64,000 bases of DNA from positions 1,300,803 to 1,364,802 of the forward strand of contig NZ_LR732707.1 in assembly GCF_902506555.1 (NCBI RefSeq), given 5' to 3'. The notes beneath the pieces were generated by a model. The model saw only the letters and a list, made by a program, of their open reading frames with translations. It ran no database searches and was not told the DNA's origin. Made by a program: the position numbers and the translations under genes. The stretch is from Sphingorhabdus sp. 109. Its GTDB lineage: Bacteria; Pseudomonadota; Alphaproteobacteria; Sphingomonadales; Sphingomonadaceae. Positions 37,018 through 45,594 of this stretch are shown piece by piece (the first letter of the stretch is position 1; every line of letters starts with the position of its first letter).

Positions 37018-37090
37018 CGGGTGCAAGCTTGTCACCAGCCTATCCGGTGCGATAGGCCTGATCCGGGCGTCACGGTACTAGCGCATTTGC

Positions 37091-38437
37091 TCAGCCGCCG
37101 GCCACCGTCATGCTGTCCGTCCGCAAGGTCGGTACATTGGCGGCATAGCGATATGCCAGATCATCCGCCGCTACCAGGCTCTTGAACATGTCCTTCAGAT
37201 TGCCGGCAATGGTAATTTCCGACACAGGCGGACCGATCTCGCCGTCGCTGATCAGGAAGCCGCCGGCGCCGCGACTATAATCGCCGGTGACCGGATTGAC
37301 GCCCATGCCGATCAGTTCGGTGATATAGACACCGTGCTTGATATCCTTGATCAATTCCGCCTTGCTGACCGAGCCATTGCCCATATGCAGATTGGTGACA
37401 CTCACACCCGGTGCGCCGCCGACCCCGCGCGAGGCATGGCCGGTGGGTTGCAGTCCAAGCTGGCGCGCCGACGCGCTTTCCATGATCCACTGGGTCAGCC
37501 GGCCACTGTCGATCAGCCTGGTTTTCGCAGTCGGCAATCCCTCGCCGTCAAAGGCCTTGGAGCGGAGACCGCGCTTGCGATGCGGACAGTCGATGATCGA
37601 CACGGAACTGTCAAACACCTGGCTATCGAGCGCATCGAGCAGGAAACTGGTTTTGCGCGCGATGGCGCTTCCCGAAATAGCACCGATGAAATGACCGAGC
37701 AAGCTGTTGCCGACGCGGGGATCGTAAACCACCGGCATCGCCCCCGATTTGAAGCTGACCGGATTCAGTCTTGAAACGGCGCGTTCTCCGGCTTCCCTGC
37801 CAATATCCTCGGCCGGGTCGAGATCTTCGAGAAAACGCACGCTGTCATAGGCGTAATCGCGTTCCATGCCATCGCCTTCGCCGGCAATAACGCTGGCGGA
37901 GAGACTATAGCCGCTGGTTGAATAGGCACCGGAAAAGCCATGGCTGGTGGCCAGCGCAACAATGCTTCGGCCGGCGCTGGCGCCGCCGCCTTCGCTGTTG
38001 GTGACACCCTTTACGGCACGAGCGGCATCCTCCGCTTTCAGCGCCAGTTCGCGCAGAAATTCGGGATCGGGATCCTGCCCGTCATCGCCCTCGATCGCAT
38101 GGGGTTCGGTTTTCAGCAGCAATTCTTCGGGTGCGAGACCGGCATATTGATCTTCCGGAGCCTCCCTCGCCATGTCGAGCGCACGGCCGACCAGATCGGA
38201 CAGGGTCTGCGGATCCATGTCGGAGGAGGATACCGTCGCCGACCGCTTGCCGACAAACACCCTGAGACCGATTTCCTCGCCTTCGGACCTTTCGACATCT
38301 TCCAGATTGCCGAGACGCATCTGCACCTGCGTTGCGGCATCGCATACATAGATGGCATCCGCCGCATCGGCGCCGGCTTTTTTGGCTTGGGAGATCAGGG
38401 CGTCGGCGCGATCCTGCGCTTCTGTAGGTTTTAGCAT
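37091..38437 (-). CDS. pmbA: TldD/PmbA-family metalloprotease subunit
   Basis: 448 residues, the usual PmbA (TldE) size. The TldD-TldE complex degrades or matures small peptides such as microcins and antitoxins in the cytosol. PmbA is the subunit without the zinc motif, and no HEXXXH is seen here. Diagnostic segments are DVERSEGEEIGLRVFVGKR, RLNPVSFKSG, YDPRVGNSLLGH and GHASRGVGGAPG. TldD is not in the window. It is followed by the IMPase gene on the same strand. Confidence 0.93.
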   Translation of the reverse strand: MLKPTEAQDRADALISQAKKAGADAADAIYVCDAATQVQMRLGNLEDVERSEGEEIGLRVFVGKRSATVSSSDMDPQTLSDLVGRALDMAREAPEDQYAGLAPEELLLKTEPHAIEGDDGQDPDPEFLRELALKAEDAARAVKGVTNSEGGGASAGRSIVALATSHGFSGAYSTSGYSLSASVIAGEGDGMERDYAYDSVRFLEDLDPAEDIGREAGERAVSRLNPVSFKSGAMPVVYDPRVGNSLLGHFIGAISGSAIARKTSFLLDALDSQVFDSSVSIIDCPHRKRGLRSKAFDGEGLPTAKTRLIDSGRLTQWIMESASARQLGLQPTGHASRGVGGAPGVSVTNLHMGNGSVSKAELIKDIKHGVYITELIGMGVNPVTGDYSRGAGGFLISDGEIGPPVSEITIAGNLKDMFKSLVAADDLAYRYAANVPTLRTDSMTVAGG

Positions 38438-38524
38438 AAGCTGGACATAGGTATGGCGTCCAGCAAGGTCAACGATCTGGTCGCGAATGCGAAAGAAAGG
38501 AAGCCGGTTTTGGAATGCCGGTTT

Positions 38525-38917
38525 CTAGAATAGCGTCCCGGCGGCCTTGATCAGGGCGCAAAAGACAAATGGCAGACCGAGAGTCAATGACCACAGAAGC
38601 AACTGGTCCATCCGGAACTTGGCTGCGATGCTTTGATGGGACAGACCGCTGCTGCTCATGGTCTGCCAGCGTTTTTCAAAATTGCGGCAAAAGGGAATGA
38701 TAATGGCAACGAGTACGATCAGTCCGAAATAGGGGGCGATCGAAACGCCCTGGGTTTCGATCATACCAAGTACGAAATAGATTTGCATCATCGTATAGAC
38801 AAGCAACGCCGCAGCGCAATTGTTGCTCATTTTCTTGTCCCAGCGGACGACATCCGGATTTCCGTGATGGTGCCCCGGATGCTTGCTTGCCGAATTTCGA
38901 GACGCTGCTGCGACCAT
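38525..38917 (-). CDS. Small membrane protein of unknown function
   Basis: 130 residues from ATG 38917, which has GAGGGGA about 6 nt upstream; an in-frame ATG at 39016 would extend it but lacks a ribosome site. The N-terminal third is polar and has a His-rich patch (KHPGHHHGN). Three hydrophobic segments follow (about 32-50, 56-73 and 104-127). I do not recognise the family. It lies 87 bp upstream of pmbA on the same strand and is divergent from the flavin oxidoreductase gene. Confidence 0.6.
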   Translation of the reverse strand: MVAAASRNSASKHPGHHHGNPDVVRWDKKMSNNCAAALLVYTMMQIYFVLGMIETQGVSIAPYFGLIVLVAIIIPFCRNFEKRWQTMSSSGLSHQSIAAKFRMDQLLLWSLTLGLPFVFCALIKAAGTLF

Positions 38918-39145
38918 TTCTATTCCCCTCAGAATAACATCTCCGATGATTGCCGGACGTTTTCCCCGTGCAACATCCTGTTCCCCATGCAAATTTCTGA
39001 TATTACTATAACCCAATTATCAGAAAAGCCAAATAGTCCGTTTTTCCGGCATTATATGTCGGAAAATTACGCTTCTGCTTGCCATAAATTACGACTTCGG
39101 ACAGAATCAGTTTTTAAAAGCAATGCAAATTTTGGGAGCCCTGCC

Positions 39146-40438
39146 ATGACCGTTTCACTTTCCGACCCGCTGACACTTCCCTGTGGCGCCGCCCTGCCCA
39201 ACAGGATCGCCAAGGCCGCGATGACCGAAGGCATGGCCACGCCGGACGGGGCGCCGACAAGGACACTGGAGCGGTTGTACGGATTATGGTCCGACGGTGG
39301 CGCGGGCATGTTGCTCAGCGGCAATATCCAGATTGACCGCGACCATCTGGAACGGCCGGGGAATGTTGTCATCGACCGGCCGGCGGATGACGCCATGATG
39401 GCAGCGCTCGCCAGCTGGGCCCAGGCGGCAACGCGCAACGGCAATCATTTCTGGGCACAGATCAGCCACGCCGGGAGACAAACACAAAGCAATGTCAACC
39501 AACATCCCAAGGCGCCATCGGCGGTCAAGCTCGGCCTGCCCGGAGGCCAGTTCGGCGAACCGGTAGCGCTGACCATCGACGAGATTGAAGATCTCGTCGC
39601 CCGCTTCGCCCAGGCTGCCAAAACCTGTCAGACAGCCGGCTTTACCGGCGCGCAGATCCACGCCGCCCACGGTTACCTGCTGAGCAGCTTTCTCAGCCCG
39701 CGATCCAACCAGCGCACTGACAACTATGGCGGCAGCCTTGAAAACCGGGCGCGTTTTCTGCTCGCGGTCGTGGCGAGGACCCGCGCAGCCGTCGGTCCCG
39801 AATTCCCGATTTCGGTCAAGCTGAACAGCGCCGATTTCCAGAAGGGCGGGTTCAACTTCGAGGACAGCCTGCAGGTCGTCCGCTGGCTGGAGGACGCCAG
39901 TGTCGATCTGGTGGAAATCTCCGGTGGCACTTATGAACAGCCGGCGCTGATGGGGTCTGACGGAATCGAGGAAAAAGAGGAGCAGAATCTCGCACCGTCG
40001 ACCAAGGCTCGCGAGGCCTATTTTGTCGATTTCGCCAAGGCAATGCAGGATGCGGTCAAGGTGCCGCTGATGGTGACCGGCGGGTTCCGGACCCGGAAAG
40101 CGATGGAATCCGCGCTTGCCGACGGTGCTGCCGACCTGATCGGACTGGGCCGCCCGATGTGCGTGATAACCGATGCGCCGAAGCAATTGCTGGAAGGATT
40201 GGAAGCATTGCCACGGTTCGAGGACAGGCTTCACCTGCTTCCCGACTGGCTGGGCTTTCTGATGCGTTTCCAGACGGTCAAGGCCGTTGCCAGTTTCGCG
40301 GTCATTTTCTGGTTCTATGAACAGCTCGAAAATCTGGGAAAAAGCGGCAAAACCGACGCAAAACTTGGCGTTTTCAAGGCATTTCTGGCGGTAGAGAAAC
40401 GAAACAAGCGCATTTTGGCCATGCGCAGCCCGGACTGA
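39146..40438 (+). CDS. Old Yellow Enzyme-family NADH:flavin oxidoreductase
   Basis: 430 residues from ATG 39146, preceded by GGGAG; an open frame extends upstream but lacks homology. The TIM-barrel FMN motifs are clear: AQISHAGRQ (active-site His), IHAAHGYLLSSFLSP, NQRTDNYGGSLENRARF and TGGFRTRKAM, followed by GLGRPM. It reduces activated C=C bonds (enones, nitro-alkenes) with NAD(P)H. A C-terminal extension with a hydrophobic patch (AVASFAVIFWFYE) is longer than in classical OYEs. It converges on the lipoxygenase gene, with only 51 bp between the stops; OYEs such as plant OPR reduce oxylipin enones. Confidence 0.9.
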   Translation: MTVSLSDPLTLPCGAALPNRIAKAAMTEGMATPDGAPTRTLERLYGLWSDGGAGMLLSGNIQIDRDHLERPGNVVIDRPADDAMMAALASWAQAATRNGNHFWAQISHAGRQTQSNVNQHPKAPSAVKLGLPGGQFGEPVALTIDEIEDLVARFAQAAKTCQTAGFTGAQIHAAHGYLLSSFLSPRSNQRTDNYGGSLENRARFLLAVVARTRAAVGPEFPISVKLNSADFQKGGFNFEDSLQVVRWLEDASVDLVEISGGTYEQPALMGSDGIEEKEEQNLAPSTKAREAYFVDFAKAMQDAVKVPLMVTGGFRTRKAMESALADGAADLIGLGRPMCVITDAPKQLLEGLEALPRFEDRLHLLPDWLGFLMRFQTVKAVASFAVIFWFYEQLENLGKSGKTDAKLGVFKAFLAVEKRNKRILAMRSPD

Positions 40439-40489
40439 TCCGGGACTGCGCCAGGCTTCTGGAGATTGACCCCGCCAAGGCCCCGCACC

Positions 40490-42469
40490 CTAGATATTGG
40501 TGCTCGTGGGAATCTGGCTCGGTTGCAGATAGACATAGGGATGCATCCGGCGCTGGTTGCGCGCGACGATCCGCGACTCCACCGCGCGTAGCCCGGCCTG
40601 GAAACGTGCCAGTGGCCCTTCATCACCGGTGATCGCCGGATCCTGGAACCATGGCTTGTAGGGAAAACGGTTGGTGCGATAATCGCCGAGCGGTCGGTAA
40701 TAGACCGAACCCAGCAGTTCCAGCGATGACAATTGCAGCAATCCCAGAGACATGGGCGGCATATATTCGAGCCATTCTTCCTTGTTGTGATTCTGCTGCT
40801 CGGTCGGCGCGGCGGTCCAGCCGGCGCCGGTCACCGCTGGCGCAAAGGTCATCAGCGTGCGCTGCGGGAAATTGACCGCGGCATGCTGGGCGCTGGCGGT
40901 GAAGATGATCATCGTGCAAACGTCGATCAGCTGGGCCCGGGAGGTGATCGGCCGGAAACCGACGATATGGCCCTCCGAAGCGATGGAAGAGGCCCAAAGA
41001 GCCAGTTCGCTGTCAGCGGTCACCGCCTCGTCATCGCTGTAATAGATGTTGATATATTGCGAGGCCCAGTCGTGGATAGCATCCCAGACCAGCAAGGCAT
41101 CATCGCGATAGGGATAGTCCGGCAGGATCGCCGGATCCGCGACCTTGCGCGCAGCAAAATCGACCGGCGTCATCTTCCGGTAGAAGTCAAAAGACAGGCG
41201 CGCCTGGACGGCGGCCAACTGGCTGGACTCGATCGTCCCGCCGAAGAAATCGTCGATCGGACCGCCCTTGTTGATCAATGTTTCGACCGCCAGATTGTTG
41301 ATGAACAATGTGCCTTCGAAATGCGGCACCAGCAACGACCAGAGCGGATGCACTTCGGCGAGATTGCGGCGGGTCGCCACGGCAATCGCCTCGCTCACCA
41401 GATGGGTGCCGGCCAGATGGACGAACAGTTCGTGATAGTTGCAGTCGGCGACCTGGACGACAAATTTCGCCATTTCCCAGCCCCATTTTTCCGACGCGGC
41501 ATCCGAGGGTGTCATCACCGGATACTGGCTGTTGTCCTGACCGCACTGGATCGCGACCGCCTTCAGCGACGATCCGCCCGGCGGCACGGCAAACAGCGCC
41601 ATCGGCCGGTAGACATATTTTGCGTGACCTTTCCAGACCCCGGCAACAAGCACTTCCAGATCGGTGTAATCGCAGAGAAAAACCCGTCCTTCGGCAAGCG
41701 CCTTGCTCAGGCTGTCATCCCCCATGACCGCCGCATATTGAGCGGCTGTTACCGGGAAATTGTCGGGCATCCGGTCGATCCCCTGCAGCAGCATCGGATT
41801 GGGGCCGGCAACCCGCAAGCGGGCAAATTGGTCGTCATCCTGGAATGTATAGGCGATACCGGGGACCGGCAGCGTCTGGTACAGATCGCGATAGGCCTCG
41901 ATCGAACGGCTATGCGCGACCTCTTCGGCCTTCAGCACATCGATAATCACGGTGAGAATGTCGCGCAGGGCGCTGTCATGCGATTTCAGTTCCTCGATGT
42001 CCGCGCCCTGTTCCGCTTCCTCGATGCTGCTTTCGAGGCCCGGACCAGCTTTGGCCACGCGGTGTTTTTCACGCAGGGCTTCTACCTTCGACCTGATCTC
42101 GCCGGCATCGGCCAGCGCGTCGTCAATGACTGTCTTCGCCGCGTCGTCGAGACCGGAATAGATCGGTTTCAGCAGCACCGCCTTGACGTTCTCGAGTATG
42201 GCGATGCTGACTTCGAGCACCTTGAACCACCATTCGATCGACGGCTGGTCGTCGGGCGGAACATGCGTGGCCAGGGGCACGCCAGGCAGGCTGGCGATAT
42301 CGGTCGTCCACTGATATTGCGTCGATGTCGCATTGATCTGTGCCCGGCGCTGCGCGCGCTGCTCCGGCGTGTCATTCTGTGGCAGGCTGGGATCGCTTGG
42401 GCCGCGTTTGACCGGCCCTCCCGAGACAGTGTGACTGGCGATAATCGAGCTGGCATTTTCAAAGGACAT
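40490..42469 (-). CDS. Bacterial lipoxygenase
   Basis: 659 residues. Lipoxygenases insert O2 into polyunsaturated fatty acids at a non-haem iron. All five ligand positions are present: His351 and His356 in VHLAGTHLVSEAI, His529 and Asn533 in AQHAAVNFPQ, and the C-terminal Ile659. The region from 351 to about 409 aligns without gaps to the mammalian 15-LOX core. The Coffa-site residue is Ala394 (in FINNLAVE), which normally predicts S-hydroperoxides. There is no PLAT domain; residues about 85-200 are helical. There is no clear signal peptide. GGGGGAGG precedes the ATG. Divergent from a GGDEF gene. Confidence 0.93.
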   Translation of the reverse strand: MSFENASSIIASHTVSGGPVKRGPSDPSLPQNDTPEQRAQRRAQINATSTQYQWTTDIASLPGVPLATHVPPDDQPSIEWWFKVLEVSIAILENVKAVLLKPIYSGLDDAAKTVIDDALADAGEIRSKVEALREKHRVAKAGPGLESSIEEAEQGADIEELKSHDSALRDILTVIIDVLKAEEVAHSRSIEAYRDLYQTLPVPGIAYTFQDDDQFARLRVAGPNPMLLQGIDRMPDNFPVTAAQYAAVMGDDSLSKALAEGRVFLCDYTDLEVLVAGVWKGHAKYVYRPMALFAVPPGGSSLKAVAIQCGQDNSQYPVMTPSDAASEKWGWEMAKFVVQVADCNYHELFVHLAGTHLVSEAIAVATRRNLAEVHPLWSLLVPHFEGTLFINNLAVETLINKGGPIDDFFGGTIESSQLAAVQARLSFDFYRKMTPVDFAARKVADPAILPDYPYRDDALLVWDAIHDWASQYINIYYSDDEAVTADSELALWASSIASEGHIVGFRPITSRAQLIDVCTMIIFTASAQHAAVNFPQRTLMTFAPAVTGAGWTAAPTEQQNHNKEEWLEYMPPMSLGLLQLSSLELLGSVYYRPLGDYRTNRFPYKPWFQDPAITGDEGPLARFQAGLRAVESRIVARNQRRMHPYVYLQPSQIPTSTNI

Positions 42470-42635
42470 GATGACCTCCCCCGTTGGATTTGAGACCGGC
42501 TCATGCTAAATATTTCTGGTTAATTTGCCGTAAACAGGCATTTTACATTTCCCCTGCAGACCCTTCAAAAGCTGGGGTTCAGCACAATTTACCAGGCTTA
42601 ACGCGACGTTTACATTTAGACGCTAGCAACGCTGC

Positions 42636-43796
42636 ATGCAGTCATTCATCCGACAGTTTTTAAAACGTCTTATACCGCCGGTCCCGGAAGCTGTCCGGGA
42701 CGAGTTCGCGATATTGAGCGCGACCAGGCTGCAGAATCAGTCACGGGCCCTTTTTCTCGCCATGTTCCTGACCATTCCCTTCGTGCTCTACGCCTCCAGC
42801 GTCGGCGCCGAACCGTGGATTCGCTACGGCATGCCGCTCGCCATGGGCAGTTGCTGCCTGATCGGCTATATCTCGCTGATCAAGGACCGCAACGCTTCGG
42901 GCAGCCCGGACCAGGCCCGGCAATTCATTGCCGAAGCAACGTTTTTTTCCGCCACCATATGCGGTCTCGTCAGCATCTGGTGCGTGCTCAGCTATGTCCA
43001 CGCACCGGAGAATATGAAGCTTTTCTATCCCTTCACCCTCGCCATGGGCTCGCTGACGACCATTTACACGCTGGCGACGATCAGGCTCGCGGCAATTCTC
43101 AACATCATCATAGGGATCATGCCGATCACGATCATCCTGCTGCTGTCGGGTGATCCCCTCGACTGGTCGGCCGCCGCCAGCCTGATCATGGTGACGACAT
43201 TTCTATACCGGCTGATCACCCAGCAGAATGACCAGTTCATCCATATGCTGGTCCTGCAGAATGACATGAGCGAACTGGCGCATACCGATCCGCTGACCGG
43301 CCTGTTCAACCGCCGGGTTCTCGCCGAAAAGCTTGCTCGCCAGATCGACGGGGGTGATCACGAACGGCCATTTTCGGTTGCCCTGCTGGATCTAGACGGG
43401 TTCAAGCCGGTCAATGACCAGTTCGGCCATCCGGTCGGCGATCAATTGCTGGTCGAAGTCGCGCGGCGTCTCCGCCAGACCTGCGGCGACAACGGCATCG
43501 TTGCACGCATGGGCGGCGATGAATTTGCCATTCTGCTGTCACCGGAATCGGCCATTACCGACACGGCCTGCGCAGACCATTTGCTGGCCGCGCTGGTTCC
43601 CCCTTGCGTCGTTCAGGATCATGTTATCCGCGTACGGGCAAGTATCGGCATTGCCACCTGGCCGGTCGACGGCAAAAGCGCGAACAGCCTGCTCGAAGCC
43701 GCTGACAAACAGCTTTATGCCGTGAAAGACTATAGCGCCAAAGCGCAGCATTTCGTGGCAAAGAAAGCCAAAAAACTCCGCACCACTACCGGATAA
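42636..43796 (+). CDS. Membrane diguanylate cyclase (GGDEF)
   Basis: 386 residues. Five or six transmembrane helices (about 40-200) form an uncharacterised sensor region, and residues about 215-380 form a GGDEF domain. DPLTGLFNRR, LLDLDGFKPVND and RMGGDEFAILL are intact, so cyclic di-GMP synthesis is expected. The I-site position nine to six residues before GGDEF reads GDNG rather than RxxD, so product inhibition is probably absent. No ribosome-binding site is obvious. It is divergent from the lipoxygenase gene; 166 bp separate them. Confidence 0.92.
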   Translation: MQSFIRQFLKRLIPPVPEAVRDEFAILSATRLQNQSRALFLAMFLTIPFVLYASSVGAEPWIRYGMPLAMGSCCLIGYISLIKDRNASGSPDQARQFIAEATFFSATICGLVSIWCVLSYVHAPENMKLFYPFTLAMGSLTTIYTLATIRLAAILNIIIGIMPITIILLLSGDPLDWSAAASLIMVTTFLYRLITQQNDQFIHMLVLQNDMSELAHTDPLTGLFNRRVLAEKLARQIDGGDHERPFSVALLDLDGFKPVNDQFGHPVGDQLLVEVARRLRQTCGDNGIVARMGGDEFAILLSPESAITDTACADHLLAALVPPCVVQDHVIRVRASIGIATWPVDGKSANSLLEAADKQLYAVKDYSAKAQHFVAKKAKKLRTTTG

Positions 43797-43817
43797 TCCC
43801 GGCCCGGCGCCGCGGCC

Positions 43818-45503
43818 CTAGTCCAGCTCTTCGGCTCGCAGCGTCTTGCGGTCCAGCTTGCCGATCATCGTCTTGGGCAGGCTGTCACGGACCACCACGC
43901 CGACGACGCGCTCATGCTTGCCCAGCTGCGGGTTGAGCCAGTCTTTCAGTTCTTCGCCGGTCACCGTGCTGCCCGGCTCCAGCGAGACATAGGCTTTCGG
44001 GCTCTCTCCGCGATAGTCGTCGGGGACGCCGATTACCAGCGCTTCCCTGACCGCCTCATGCTTGTACAGCACTTCCTCGACCTGGCTCGGAAACACCTTG
44101 AAACCCCCAACCGCGATCATGTCCTTCAGCCGGTCGACAATCTTTATATAGCCGTCTTCGTCAATCGTCGCGACATCACCGGTGCGCAGAAATCCGTCGA
44201 CAAAGACCTTCTCGTCTTCATCGGGCAGATTCCAGTAGCCCTGCATCACCTGCGGTCCGGAGAAAATCAATTCGCCCGGCTCGCCATCCGGTGCGGCCTT
44301 TGTCGGGTCGGCCTTGTCGACCAGCTTGACCAATGTGCCGGGGACCGGCTGGCCGATCGTGCCGGGCTTGTTGAGCCCTTCGTAGGGATTGGCGCTGACC
44401 ACGCCGCAGCTTTCGGTCAGGCCATAGCCTTCGACCAGTTTCGCGCCGGTTTTGGCCTCGAATTTGGTCTTCAGTTCCATCGGCAAAGGCGCGCCACCGG
44501 AAACACAGACCTTGAGCGACGAGAAATCGGTCTTGTCGATGTCCGGATGGTCGAGCAGCGCCTGATACATGGTCGGCACGCCCGGCATGGCGGTTATCTT
44601 GTTCCGGCCGATGGCCTTCAATGTCTGCTTCGCGTCGAAGCGCGGCAGCATCACGATTTCGCCGCCCCGCTGGACCGTGCGGTTGAGCACGGCGCTGTTG
44701 GCGAAAACATGGAAAAACGGAAGCACCCCCATCAGCCGGTCGGATTGGTCAATATAGGGATCGATATTGTTGATCTGCCGCGCGTTGGCAGTGAGATTCT
44801 GATGGCTGCACATCGCGCCCTTGGGCGTACCGGTGGTGCCGCCGGTATATTGCAGCAGGGCGATATCCCGTTCCGGACGGATATTGGGCGCCTTGTAAAC
44901 GCCATCATTATCGATCAGGTCGGAAAAAGTGGTGATCCGCTCATCTTCGGGTTGCGGACTGCTCTCCTTGCGGCGAAACAGCGAGTAGAACAGCGACTTT
45001 CCCGCCGGCAGCGCCCCGGCGATGCTGCCGACCACCAGCCGTTCGAGGCTTGACTGTTCCAGCACCTTGTAAGCGGTCGGGAACAGCGCGGTAGCCGATA
45101 GCGTGAACAGAATTTTTGTTCCGCTATCCTCTACCTGATGATTGAGTTCTTCCACCGTATAGAGCGGCGAGAAGTTGACGACCGTCGCGCCGATTGCCAT
45201 CGCACCGTAATAGGCACTCACATAATGCGGCACATTGGGCAGGAACAGGCCGATCCGGTCGCCCTTGCCAATCCCCATGTCCTGCAGCCCCTTGGCCACG
45301 CGGACCACGCCGGCCGCAACTTCGCTATAGCTATATTTGCGGCCCATAAAATCAAGCAGATTGGCCTCCCCGCGCCGGCCGGCAGAGCGGAAAAACATGC
45401 CGGGCATCGACAGGGGCGAGTAAAACTGATCCCAGGGCGTGGGATGATTATAATGCGATTTCCAGATCGGTGGCTGGTCGGAATTGCTGTCTGTCATTGA
45501 CAT
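43818..45503 (-). CDS. Long-chain fatty acyl-CoA ligase (FadD-like)
   Basis: 561 residues. The AMP-binding P-loop YTGGTTGTPKGAMCSH, the A5 motif EGYGLTESCG and the A8 motif DGFLRTGDVATIDEDGY are complete. The C-terminal Lys of KTMIGKLDRK is the adenylation lysine. It activates fatty (or similar carboxylic) acids to CoA thioesters for beta-oxidation or lipid synthesis. The N-terminal IWKSHY plus HPTPWDQFYSPLSM is a sphingomonad-style opening. It converges on the GGDEF gene and is divergent from the MFS transporter gene with 91 bp between them. ATG at 45497 is an alternative start. Confidence 0.92.
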   Translation of the reverse strand: MSMTDSNSDQPPIWKSHYNHPTPWDQFYSPLSMPGMFFRSAGRRGEANLLDFMGRKYSYSEVAAGVVRVAKGLQDMGIGKGDRIGLFLPNVPHYVSAYYGAMAIGATVVNFSPLYTVEELNHQVEDSGTKILFTLSATALFPTAYKVLEQSSLERLVVGSIAGALPAGKSLFYSLFRRKESSPQPEDERITTFSDLIDNDGVYKAPNIRPERDIALLQYTGGTTGTPKGAMCSHQNLTANARQINNIDPYIDQSDRLMGVLPFFHVFANSAVLNRTVQRGGEIVMLPRFDAKQTLKAIGRNKITAMPGVPTMYQALLDHPDIDKTDFSSLKVCVSGGAPLPMELKTKFEAKTGAKLVEGYGLTESCGVVSANPYEGLNKPGTIGQPVPGTLVKLVDKADPTKAAPDGEPGELIFSGPQVMQGYWNLPDEDEKVFVDGFLRTGDVATIDEDGYIKIVDRLKDMIAVGGFKVFPSQVEEVLYKHEAVREALVIGVPDDYRGESPKAYVSLEPGSTVTGEELKDWLNPQLGKHERVVGVVVRDSLPKTMIGKLDRKTLRAEELD

Positions 45504-45594
45504 TCATGTAAGTGATACCGGCTGGTCTGACAATGGAAATTGCGCCGCTAAATGGCTCCCTTTTCGGCGGCTTCGGGTGTAGAGGGCAAAGCCC

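Noticed and set aside
40733..42493. Long open frame of about 586 codons antisense to the lipoxygenase
   Set aside because: It mirrors a constrained gene in high-G+C DNA; composition is His/Arg-rich without any motif, and the sense frame has all lipoxygenase ligands.
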